Shown here: piece after piece, positions 25,925-37,800 of the stretch
Layout: each line of letters begins with the position of its first letter
Position numbering within the stretch: the stretch's first letter is position 1
DNA from: Puccinia triticina
Lineage: Eukaryota > Basidiomycota > Pucciniomycetes > Pucciniales > Pucciniaceae
Length of the DNA: 64,000 nt
NCBI RefSeq assembly: GCF_026914185.1
Contig: NC_070567.1
Location: forward strand, 4,614,001-4,678,000
Reading direction: 5' to 3'
The notes under the pieces: generated by a model
Seen by the model: only the letters and a program-made list of their open reading frames with translations
Database searches by the model: none
What the model was told of the DNA's origin: nothing
Program-made: the position numbers and the translations under genes

Positions 25925-26640
25925 TGTCAACTAGTAGTAATCCCTCCCGTCCTAGGCGGGGTTGACCAGGCTAGATGAAAGGGCACTCATGTTGACCAGC
26001 CCATGTCGACCTATCAGTTGACTGGGAGAGATGCCTCCCGGTTGACTATTGTATGAACCTGTTGACCGGGAGGGATCCCTCCCAGACGGCTGATACATAG
26101 AACAGTTGTTCGGGAGGGATCCCTACCGTTTGACTGATATAGGCAATATTTGTCCGGGAGGCATCCCTCCCGGTCAAGAGGTTCATACAATAGTTGACCG
26201 GGAGGGATCCCTCCTGGAGGACTGATATATGTATCAGTCCTCTGTGAGGGATCCCTCCCGGATGACAGGTTCATACAATAGTTGACTGGGAGGGATGCCT
26301 CCTGGACGACTGATACATTCCTCCGGGAGGCATCCCTCCCGGTTGACTGTTCTATGTATTAGCCGACTGGGAGGGATCCCTCCCAGTCACCTATTGTATG
26401 AAGCAGTCAACCGGGAGGGATATCTTCCGGTCGACTATTCTATTTATCAGTCAACCGGGAGGGATGCCTCCCGGACAACTTTTCCATGTATTAGTTGACT
26501 GGGAGGGATCCCTCCCAGTCGACTATCCTATGTCTTTGTTGGACAGGAGGGATCCCTCCAAGTCAAGTAATGTATGAAGCAGTCAGGAGGGATCCCTCTT
26601 GGTCAACATGGGTGGATTTTGCCTAGTCGGTCGGCTGGGG
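25925..26640. repeat. Palindromic satellite, period about 43 bp, core GGGAGGGATCCCTCCC
   Basis: About 14 units, most built around the self-complementary core GGGAGGGATCCCTCCC (variants with GATGCC, GCATCC or GATATC). Units are flanked by GTTGAC/GTCAAC arms, which extend the palindrome, and spaced by TATTGTATGAA or its complement TTCATACAATA, so units occur in both orientations. Most units carry a BamHI site. No coding capacity is evident. Confidence 0.9.
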
Positions 26641-26930
26641 GGATTCCTCCTGCTTGACAAAGGTGCTGACATGTACCTAGGTGCTACTGCCTTGTCAGCT
26701 GAGCAGCTCAAAAGTGAGTGCACGAAGTTAAGGTGCAGCTGGTGTGGCCAAGTAGAGTCTTAAAATACTGCTTAGCCTGGGCTGTTGAGTAACTTCCAAA
26801 TATTCCAGGTTGCACCACCCTGGGATTTGTTTTGTATCAGGCTTGTTTCAAGGGGGACTGAACTCCAGTATACTGCATGTCAACTGACACCACTTTATTA
26901 AGTTTTTTTTCATAGTGTGTGCACCTATTT

Positions 26931-27170
26931 TGGCAGGTGTCCTACTAAGGAACACCACCAAAAGCATAGCCATGGTGCCCCAAAGGGTCCCAAAATTTAT
27001 AGCGCACAGATTAAGCTCTTAAAGCAATATGATGAGCTGCATGGCATCAGCACACCTTGGGAAAGGGGTGTGCTACTGTGCCCCCATTTTGGCAGGTGTC
27101 CTGCTAGGGAACACCACCAAAACCTTAGCCTTGGTGCCCCAAAGGGTCCCCAAATTTTACAGCACACTTT
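26931..27170. repeat. Direct repeat of about 80 bp, period about 158 bp
   Basis: Copies at about 26931-27008 and 27089-27170 begin TTTTGGCAGGTGTCCT and share GGTGCCCCAAAGGGTCCC. The spacer between them (27025-27085) resembles 25620-25690 on the far side of the satellite. Confidence 0.8.
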
Positions 27171-27892
27171 TCATTGCATTCATTTTCTTATGTGAATCTC
27201 TCCAGTTTTCTGTTTATTTGCTTGACCTTTTTTTGTGTGTGAGTTTTGTGTTGTTTGTGTTGTGTAGAGATTAGGGATGATGTCAGAGTCTTCAATCCTT
27301 TTGTTGCACTTGAGCTATGGACTGGCTGTACTGATTTGAGCACCGCAATGAGCAAAACGTGGTCTTGGTTTCCTGGAAGTACAATCAAAAAGGGAAGCAG
27401 ATCAAAGAGAAATATAAAAATGGGTTTTGTTCATTATGTACTTGCTCTACATTCTTTCTCAGATCTCGAATTGCATGAGAAGTTTGAATGTTTAGATTTT
27501 TGTTTGCATATTTCTCACAATTTTGGAGCATCAAATTTCAGCCGCTTTTTCCTCTCTTGTTTCATTTCCTCTCTTGTTTCATTTCCTCTCTAGAATCATT
27601 GATAAAGTAGCTTACCAAAAAAATAAACTAAGCAGAAGGCAGAGTGACATAAATACAGAGATAGATAGAGATACATGCTTTTTTACTTATTTTTTTCTGT
27701 GGTGGGGTGGGGGGGGGGGGGTGGGTGGAGCACTATTTGCTTAAAGATACAACACAAGCAAACTAGCCAATAACCAATAAGAAATAATGCCACAAAACTT
27801 TATGAAGAACGGAACAGTGTTTTTGCTGCTTAAATCCTGTAGAAAACAACAGACGAATAAACGAACTAAACAAAGAAAAAGACGAATGAATG

Positions 27893-30800
27893 TCACCATT
27901 TCGCATGAGTTGAGGAGTAGTGTTGGTGAGGCTGTGACTGTTGATTCTGTTGGTTCTGCTGGTTTTGCTGCTGAATGTGATGGCCTGGAATGGGAGGATT
28001 AGAAAACTGATCTAGCTGTTGTTTATGATGGCTTTGATGGTGATGGTGTTGTTGATAGTGGTGATGAGGCGAGAGTTGGTGATGGTTGTGGATAGGATGA
28101 TTGGCGGGGACAGCGGGCTGGAGGCTTGAAGGAAGCTCGGGCAGACGATGAGCAGCCAACGGGTGGTGCTGACCGTTCTCAAACCTGGCGGCCGTCCCAC
28201 TCGGGGCCGAGCCGGGATGGTTCTGTCGATTAACCTCGCTGAAGAAGTCGTCCAGGTTTAACCGGCTTTCGCCCGCCGTGTTGGCGGTGCTGTAGTGGCT
28301 TGAATCATCGCGTGCGTTGATGTTCTTATTGTGGTCAGCTGGATGGCCACGAGTCGAAGTTGTGGGCAACATCGAAAATTGGTGGAAAGGGTCTGAATGT
28401 CCAATCACCTGGGCGTGGGGTGGGGCAGACTGATTGAACTGGGAAAACTCGGTTGGGTACTCCGAGATGGAGGAATTGTAATTTGGCATCTGTGTGTGAT
28501 GTTGATGCTGTTGGGACTGCGGCTGATGAGAGGAGTAGGACTGAGCGGAAAGCGGGACAGGCGGCGAATGGGGATTAATCAAAGGGCCCGGCGCGGGCCA
28601 AGAGGCATGGTTCAGGGATTGTTGTCGACCAGCTAATTGATCCGGCGATTCGTTTACGGGCAGCTCAGATTGGTTGAGCTTTTCTGGCCCATTTTCTATC
28701 TGGCCCGTCCCTGAGAAGTTGGTAAGCTCAGCGGGCTAGAAAAAGGAACACACGTCAGCGTCGGACCAGCAAGAACTGGATCATTGTTACGTATGAAATT
28801 GATGAATTTGCCTGATGATAGGGCCCCTGTACCCAACTATAGTTTAAAAGATTTGGCTTGTTGACCGAGAACCAACTGATCGTTCCGGTGGGTGGAGGAG
28901 ATCCCCAAGTAGCCATCAAACATTGCAAGATACCTAGACCTCGTTTGATCATCCTCAATTTGCTGTTCTGCAAAAATTTGCACAAGTTTTGTAATTCGAT
29001 TTTGATCAGACTCGAGAATTCGCCCTTGGGATCGTAGAGGAAATCCAATGCGAGCGAAAACGCGGCTCTGGTTGATGAAAAAGATAATTAGCACAATCTC
29101 GCGATGATAATGATAAGAATTGCTTACTCGATAACCATCACGTTTCCGTAGATGTAATCAGGGCTAAAATTACCAAGATTCCTTAAATCCAAAAGTAGCA
29201 CTTCGAGCACAAAACAGTGTGGAGAAGGATCAGCTATCCAGTTCGATGGAGGGTTGATGTCAAGAAAATCAGCTTACAAGAATGATCAACCACAGCTGAC
29301 CGGTGATAGGGATGTTTAGTTTCGAATCCAGGAATATCTTGACCCTTTTTAATGAAGTGCAAGGGACTATGAAGTTTGACAAGCAAATAATGATACCTCA
29401 TGTCTGCGTGATGATCGAGGGCCGAGATCATCAGCACGGGGAAATTCAAAGAGATGAATCATGAGCACTGACAGAAGAAGATTGCATCTCTTCGTGCTTT
29501 GGAGCATTGGGGCAGCCGGGCTCGGTCGATACAATGTCCGTTTATAGTGTGTAGTTTATAAGAGTCGGGAAGATGGAATTCCAGGAGGACCAGGTCACGA
29601 TGCGCTTGGTGGATGTCATTGATTGTCGGCAATGGGGTCCTTTGCAGCGGTAATCGGGAGATCTGGAGAGGGGATAACGACATATGAGCTACTAAACCTG
29701 TTTAGAAGATGATAGAAAAGGGCTAATGAATCTGACCTCGTTGCCAACGTAGCCGAGCAGTAGACGAGGTTTGATGCCTGTGGCCGGGGTTGAAGTTGTA
29801 CAGCCTTGCTCGCATCCCTCATGCGTTTCATCAGGAAAAGCACTAGTGCTAAGTGCGGGCAAGAAGACGTCGACAGCCTCAAGCCCGCTGATAGACGACA
29901 TGCGACCGGTAAGGCCGCTATAGAGACCGTCGATCGATAAAAGCGCCCACCAGACCATCCGCCTCTCTCTTGCAATCGTCGGGTTCACATGCACTGTGCC
30001 CATCGGATCTCGGTGCGACGGGTCTCGATGTAAAGACAAGTCAAAGGCCAATTGGATCGCTTTGGATTTCAGATCAAAGAGAGTTGGCAGGTCATCAATC
30101 CCGCCGACGATTTCGTCGAACCATGCAACCTCGAGCAAGATGATCAAACACCTGACTGATTCCAGCAGCGGGTTGGCTTCGAAATCTGGTTACACGACAC
30201 GGCATCAACCGCGGGTGAGCCTTTCTGAAACAACGGGTGCATGAAAAGAAGGCGGACAGTAGGAAAGTTACGGACCACCACATTTCAAACAAGCCACACT
30301 CATATCGAGCCACATTTTAGACTGCTCGAGACGATCGGAAGGGTCGACGGGCAGGTTGAGTTCAATGGAAGATTGGGATGACAGCTTGATGATAGACGAT
30401 CGAGCAATGGCAAATGCGGTTCCCATAATGATGAAGTTGGCTTGAAAGCCCTTTTCCAACTCGGACCCAGCGGCAGGGGATGTATACAAGCTTTCAAGGG
30501 CAGTCGTGTAGGCCTCGGCATTGAAGCAGGCATGGTACCACCCAAACTCTTTCATGTACGTCGCCAGAAGGACTGCTGATTGCTCCCGGGTCGGCAATCG
30601 ATTCCGCAGCTCAGAGTAGTGACTCTGGTTGAATTGGTTGCTGAAATACGTCGATAATCCGCTGGATGCATAGAAATTCGTGTTTGGAGCTGGCGGTAGA
30701 TTTTGGTCTAACTGACACTGACGACGGACCTGGTTCAAGAGAGTCAACGGATCGGGGTTAGACAAGATAGATCTTGTTAGTAGTCCAGCTTCGTACGCAA

Positions 30801-31561
30801 CAGATGTACCTTTTGGATGATCGGGAATTCTTGGCTGAACTCGGATGGGACCACTCTGGAAGTCAAGAAGCTTGATAGCATACTGGCAAGGTTGAATTCT
30901 GAATCAGACACCATCAAAAACACTTCAGAAATCTTTCCATTTTTTGACCGGATGTCATTGAACATGACAAGGGTGAAATACCATCCATATCTATTGCCAA
31001 TTGATGAGTAATATCGTTGGTGCCCAGTGGGGGGCTAGTCCCGGCGGGTGGGTGATTGAAGACGAGGGTGATCGCATGTTCCAAGTCGTCGAGCTGTTGA
31101 CGTAGGACCTTGAGCTCTTCGGATGACACCTGATTCGTAGCTTCGTCTTCTTCATCCAACACACGGCTGTCAAGTCAAGAGAAATCGGTCAGATCGCCCG
31201 TCAGAAAGTAGTAAAATCGGCTTGTTGTACTGACGTGGGTTGGGCACCAGAGTAATCGCATAAATCGGCTTCACCTCTCAGTTTGCAAACCGCACAGGGC
31301 TTCAACGAGTCACATTTCTGTTTCCGTTTCCTGAGGATCAGAGAGCGGAAGGATGAATGGCAACTTCCGGGGCATGGAAGATTACCTACGGCGTACTGAC
31401 CTACACTGGTGCGATCGAAGCATGTGCATATATACATCACGATGTTAGTCATGGATGGAAGATAAATCCTAGTAAATATGTATGCTACTCACCTGGGCAC
31501 ACGTCCTGGGTACTCGTTTCCTGGTTTGCTTTGGCTTGGTGAGTTGGACTTCCTTCGGCAT
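27893..31561 (-). CDS. Zn2Cys6 fungal transcription factor
   Basis: Zinc-cluster regulator with a fungal-specific transcription factor domain. Twelve exons keep phase: 31561-31493, 31405-31401, 31330-31235, 31166-30982, 30922-30810, 30729-30276, 30185-29737, 29662-29473, 29403-29278, 29233-29128, 29067-28791 and 28735-27893, for 970 residues. The cluster is C-X2-C-X6-C-X5-C-X2-C-X8-C (CAQC, RKRKQK, then CDSLKPCAVC, ending in CDY). Its second cysteine comes from a 5-nt exon, TGTAG. A leucine-zipper-like stretch follows (LKVLRQQLDDLEHAI). The middle region (VACLKCGGDFEANPLLESV, ARERRMVWWALLSIDG) fits the fungal_trans domain. The C-terminus is very rich in His and Gln (28000-28100), typical of activation regions. 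Target genes cannot be told. Exon 6 start (CAG|GTC) is the least certain join. Confidence 0.85.
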
Positions 31562-31809
31562 GGCTGCTATTCGGGGGACGGAGGTTGTAGAATGTGCTTG
31601 GGAGGGCAGGTTGAGGGAAGTCGGTTAATTTGGCGAGATTGGGATTTGCGAAGTGTGTAAATTGAGATATCCTTTCGGAGTTGCTCCGGGGGGGCCCGAG
31701 CGGAGTACCCACGGGGCCACCCGAGAGTCGCGGGGCTTGGATCCAGTCGTCCCAGTGGACGCGTCGCTCCACAGTCCCACTACCCTTTCCCCTCCAACCG
31801 ACGCCCACC
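31562..31809. promoter_or_regulatory. Shared upstream region of the zinc-cluster and RIF1-like genes
   Basis: Start codons of the two divergent genes are only 248 bp apart, so both promoters must overlap here. No clear TATA box. The assignment rests on gene layout. Confidence 0.5.
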
Positions 31810-34800
31810 ATGTCGAGCCATATCCACCCCGCCTCAGCATTCCCCCAGGGACCTGGCCTGGCCGCCAAGAAGCCGACTACCCCCGGATCGAAAGCCACTC
31901 TGTCCCTGGCCAAACCAAGTAAGGCGTGCAGCACAGTTGACATGAACCAGCTTTCCCCGCATGTTTCCAAGCAGGCCCCTCCTTCCCCTCCCACCTCCAC
32001 GCCCACCCAAGCGCCCCCCGCCAGTCCCCGCAAAAGAAAATCTGTCGTCTTCAACGACCAGCCACTGCGTAGCGCCCGGAGTATCCCAAACCACCGCTCT
32101 CGAGCCCGCACAATCGCCTCTATTCCTCGCACCACAACCGATGCCCCGCACCTTGCCCCCGTCCAGCCGACCCTGTTCTCATCACGCGCCTATGCCGATC
32201 AGCAGAAGCGCGCCCGGCTCTCTCTCGCTGCCCCTCACCCGAACTTCCTCACATCTCCTGGCCCCTCCCACAACCGTGAAGCCAACCTGAGACGACTCGA
32301 ATCAACTGGCTCGCCGCTTGGCGCTAAGGCCGAGTCTAAAAAGAAACTCTCTCGCTTTTATTACAACCCGTCTTTCCTCCAGGAAGTCCCTCGCCGCCCG
32401 AAGAGTCCCACACTCGCCATCTCAGCTGGCTCGAAGCAAACTGCTCGTCGCAACTCCCACCCGATGCTCGCCGAAAAGGATCAGTCGCGTTTAGAGGACT
32501 CTGACGAATCTTCTGACTCTGATGAGGAGGTTGCTTTGACACTCATCAACGACACTTTCGATCTCCGGAGAACGTCCTCTTGTTCGCGACTTCAGAAACT
32601 TCGGAACGAGGTGGATGATGAATCAGGCGACGAAATCGCGGAGCTACGCCCTATTTTAAAGAAAACGCGTGGACGGATCTTGCTGGCAGAATCAGTACAG
32701 CAAGCCACTGCCGAGAACGGTCGACGCAGGCTTTCACTTGATCCAGCTCCACTGCTGTCTTACCGTCAAGTGATTGCTGCCGTGACATCTAAAGCCTCGC
32801 ATAAAACGAGTCCCAGCTTCCCCGCCCACGCGTCAACCAGCGCGTTGCCAGCAGCAAATGTAGCCGATTCTTCCGCATCCAACCAGTCAGCCGACTCGCT
32901 GCAAAGCTGTTCGGAGACTTCAAATACCAATCTTCTGAACGGTTCTACCGTTGATGCCGATTTGCCCACAGATCGCTCGGATTCCCAAGGTGATAACCTC
33001 CCCTCGGAAGCTAGCAGCTCAGTTGACAGTGACGCGATCGAGGCCTGCCTACTCTCATCCGCCCGGAGCTGCTTGGTCACTCTTCAAGCTTCCCTTCTTC
33101 CTCCACCCGATGAAATGCGCCTAGACCCCGTCTCCCCCTTGGCGAAACTGGCAAGCCCTGAGAAACACAAGTTGAGCAAAATGGGCACTCTGGACGGCAG
33201 CCCACGGGAGCCTCGGGGCGTCCTGCCACGCGCTCCTACCTGTAACCCTCGCCTTGAGCCACCCAAGCCTCAACCTCGGACTCGTGGGCGACAGAGGCTC
33301 AGGGCCCGCCCCAAATCTACCGACTCTCGGAGTACACCAACCACATCGGGACCGCTTCGCACCCCTGAATCTAGCCCCATGCGACAGTCACAATCCCTTC
33401 CACAAGTAACGATCACCTTAAGAGAAGTGGAAGATGCTTACATCTCCCTACATGACCATCTGGACGCCTTCTTCAAGCATTGGCAAGAAACTGGACCACC
33501 TTCGGACGAGGACCAACAGTCACGGCTAGGGCCACTCTTCGCAGATGATGTTGGCACTGCTCTCATGAAATGTCTCGTGAGGGAAGTTGAAAATCTGTGC
33601 AGACACGATGATACCACCTCAGCTCAACCGCAGACCACATCGGACAGCAATCCAGCCACTCCAGATTTGAGGGACGAGATTTCGCGGATGATCGTTCACT
33701 CAGCCGGCAAACCTTCGTCATCAAACGATGCTTCTGCGCCTCCGCCTGCAGCCGTCAATAAGTCTGGGGCCTCAACCAATGAAATCAGAAGACGGGTTGC
33801 TGAAATTGAGACCGGTCAAGCTGCGCTGCGATGTATTGCCATCCTGTGGAGCTGGCCTAGTTGCATGGTACATTTTGATGGTCAGTTGCTTTATGCCAAC
33901 ACACCTTTAAGCGTCACCACTCATCCCCATTATTTGTGTTACTTTTGTCGCAGATTCCCATACTCAGCGTCTATTAGCGCTCCTAATTCAAATACCGAAA
34001 TCTTCCGTCCTCCGCCGAAAGAAGAATCTCATTGCCGTTGGACTCATGAATAACATCTTCAAGCTTCAAAGACTGAAACGCGCCACGCTCGAGCCTCACG
34101 TTAGCTGTGTGGTCGATGCTATCGCAAGTACATTGTATCTGTCTGCTGGAAAAAGCGGAGACAAAGGCCAAAAGGTGTTGTGCTTGGGCCTGTCAGCTTT
34201 GCAGCAACTTACAACCCAGGTTCCTCAACAGATGGTACCGAAGATCAGCAAGTTTCTCGAGCCTTTCTTAGCATCCTTGATGGCTCCCGATTCTTCAATG
34301 TTGAGGCATCATGCCATCGCTGGTTTGGGTGCATTGATCAATTGCACCAAACAGGAATGGGATGTCCCGGCGAAACCCCCGGCTCGGGTTCAAATTCACG
34401 AACTTCGTACCTCGACTGACGCTTTGCTTAAGCTCCAGCAAGGAAGGAAGGAAGCTTTCAGAGAGAAACTTTCCACATTCGTACTGGTAAGCCTTTCTTG
34501 TGAATTGACCGTCCAATAACGGGCAACTTACGAGAAATTGCTTTTCAAATCGTTCCCAAGGCTTTTTACAATGACAAAAACACTTTCTTGCGTTGGCACC
34601 TACTCGCCAAACAAATCAAACGTTCCCTCAGAGCGGGCGACGTCGGTTGGGTGATAAGTGTGATGGCAACTATGATTGCCTTACTCGGCAAACGGATCAG
34701 AAAATTAGACCCGCCTCTGACCCAAGTCTTCATGCCGCTCATCAACGTGAGTGCCGTTTGCTAGGCGGCGCAGGTCCAGCCGATTGCTCATGCGGGTTGT

Positions 34801-37800
34801 CCCTGTTTCCGTTCCCACAGCATCTGGTAAGAGATAGCCGAACGCAACACCTGACATCTCAGCTTTGGGATTATTACATCCATGTCATGTTGCAATGGAG
34901 CATCGACCATCGCACCAATAACTGCGAAGAATTTTGGGCGCTTAACCCGACGCAACTCACCTTTTTCTTGCAGTTATTCCGCGGCACCTTCTCTGTTCCA
35001 GCCAAAACTTTGCCCAGTCCGAAAGCAGCTCCATCCAATCCTTCCCTTGGCGCTAGCGGCATTTCTGATCAATACCAAAGCTTACTTCAGCCGAACAAGG
35101 ACGCTGCCGGGCCCGAACCGCGAACCAATCCGGCCGTTTCAGATACCAGTTTTCAAGCAGCAGCCTTGCCCGAGAATGGCCAATGCCAGTCTGTAGACGT
35201 CGCTCATTCATCTTCCCATCACATCCTACTTTGCGCGTACCTCTATGGGGCCATCGGATTTATCAAGCAATATCAGGCTCACCCACCGATGTTTTGTAGC
35301 CCGCCTTCTGAGTTGCTAGCCCTGACGGATACCTGTTCGAGGTTCCAATATCTAGATATCGTTTGGGATCAGATGATCGAACCCTTTCTGCCCACCATTC
35401 TCACCGGACCACATGATGAGCAGAGGCTACATGTCTATGACGTCTTGGCCGCTTTATGCAGATATGACTCCTCCGATTCGCCAACAGAAACCAATTGGAC
35501 TCCTGATCGATTGGTCCATCCTGCCTACCATCAGCCGCCCACTAAGCCCGAATCGTCCACCGAGATCTGCCTGGAAGAATTCTCTAATGCGGCGCTCTCC
35601 TCGGCCGTGGTTCCGGTCGAAATTCCAGCTCTTGACCCGCTGTGGATTTGCTCTCGATACGACAAGGTTCTACCGATGATCGCTTCCTCTATCAGCTCAA
35701 TCCAGTATATCAAGAACCTCAATTCAACTCAATGGGTGAAGCACCCCTCTACTGGATCCCAAGATTCCAAACGAGTCGGGCCGAGGAGTATGTTCAGGCT
35801 CTGGCAAGAGCTTATGAAATCCATTGGGTCGGTCTATCAAGCCTGTGATTGGATATTTGAAACTGAGCTCTCGGCGTCCCTCTCCGCTATTGGCGATACA
35901 CTGGAACATGCGATCCAAACTCCAGCTCCTCTCGCATTACGCGACGAGAGGGAGCCCCACCATTCCCCCAACATTTCTATCTTTCTGTTTCGCCATCTTT
36001 ATTGCATCCTCAAGCATGGCTTGGGTCCGGAGATCATGAACCGCAGGCTAATCGTGATCAATGGAAGTGGATCCCCCGACAAGCCTCGAAAAATCAGCCT
36101 TTCTTTTAAGATTCTATCATTTGTTTTCACCTCTTCAGCTGCCGGTGAGATTGCGAACGCATTGGGTCCCGAGGATTGGCTGGAGTATTGCGCCTTGGCT
36201 CAGGTTATTGTCGATGATTTCATTTCTGCACAGAAGGTGGTTGGCTTCAACGAAAAGCTCCACGATCTCGTCAACGACCTGTCGGAGGTTCTACAAGCTT
36301 GTACACAAGACCGGCTGAAATCGCTATTCGGAAAGATTTCGATGAAGATTGTAATTGAGCTCATGAAGATCACCGAGCCCGGAGTTTTGTTGGACGAACC
36401 ATCTTTGAAACCAGCCGCTGCTATTATGATTGATGCATCCTTCCAAAGCTTGCAGGATGGAGGGGACGTTGAGCAAGATACCAGGAAAAAGTTCATTGAG
36501 GTCTTTAATGAATTTCTCTCGCGGCTAACTCAGGGTAGTCTCAAAATCATGCTTGATAGCTGCCAAATAAGACTTTCGGCATATCTTAACGATGAACGGA
36601 ATGATGATAGGCAGCTGGTTAGTTCATCGATTTTAATCTTATGATGAGATTGTTGTGTTTTGATGATGTGTTTGCTTCTTTTTTCACCCAACTTGAACAG
36701 CTTTACCATACATTGCTTTCCAAACTTCAGAACGTCGACCTCGCACTCTTAATGCCCCCCATTGAACTCTCTGCCTTGGTCCTTTCTCCATTCCGAAACC
36801 AGTCAAGCTCCTCGACATTCTCTTCGAAACAATTCATTCATTTCGCTACAACGTCCGCCCATGCTTACATTGGAGATCAGGAAAATATTGTCCAAGCCGT
36901 GAAGGATTTCACCCCAGTTTCTCTACCCTCTCGCCCTGTCACCCCCGTCAAAGCTTCTGATCATACCCGCTGTAGTCCATTGTCGGTGGCGCTCCCCAAC
37001 GACACTAAATCACCCTCGCCAACTTCAGAGACAATGTGCGGAATGCAGGACTCAAGCAGCATTCGTGAATGCGTTCCGGATCACCCGAGTGCTACGACTG
37101 GGCCTCGCAACCCCCTCAATAATGAAAGCCAAATCTCACCATCAGCCCGGGAAAACTCAAAGGATGAAACTGTCCGAGATTCTTCTCCTGAGCCTTTGGA
37201 CAAGTCAGATGCGGAAATGATCATAGAATCCCCAGCAAAACTCGTCCCCCTAGAGCGTTCCGATCCCCTCTCCCCAGAGTCACCCCGCTCCTCAGGGGAA
37301 GACCCCGCTGGTTCACCGGCGAAGGATAACCCAGCCTCTGCCGAACAAATTGCAAAAACTGACAAGGCTTCTGACAAAGGTGTGTTTTTCTTCGCTCGGC
37401 CCACTGATTCTGCACTAGCTTAGCATTTTGACCACTTTTTAATAGTTCAAGCTGTCAACGAGCAATCGCAGACCCCCGAGTTAAGGTTACCAGAGAAGCC
37501 CACTGACACGACTAGTCTACCGAAGGCATTGAACTCTAAGCCTGTGGACGCGCCAATAGATCGCCCAGATGCCAAGTCGATCGAAAAATCGAGCGCTACT
37601 TTACTCTCACACGCAAAAACTCCACAGGCGCCCTCGGAGATTCGGCCGTCTATTGAGGGTTATTTGCAGCAGCTTGATCCGCGCCTCTCGGTTGACCCTA
37701 TACTTGAAGGTCAGTTTTCCCAGTGACCCAATCCTCCCTTTTTGTGTTCTGCTCAGCTCATCAATACCGTTTCGTCTACAGCTCCGTGCCTCCCACCTCC

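Larger units (their letters stand above)
24871..27892. other. Repeat-rich, gene-free region
   Basis: From the PPG1 stop to the stop of the zinc-cluster gene there is no supported coding sequence. It holds two related copies of a spacer motif (25620-25690 and 27025-27085), a palindromic satellite (about 25925-26640), an 80-bp direct repeat (26931-27008, 27089-27170) and a T/G-rich stretch ending in a G run near 27711. Confidence 0.6.

Noticed and set aside
25925..26640. CRISPR-like array or coding repeat at the satellite
   Set aside because: Spacers are themselves repeated and palindromic, and open frames across it are broken or lack any codon signal.
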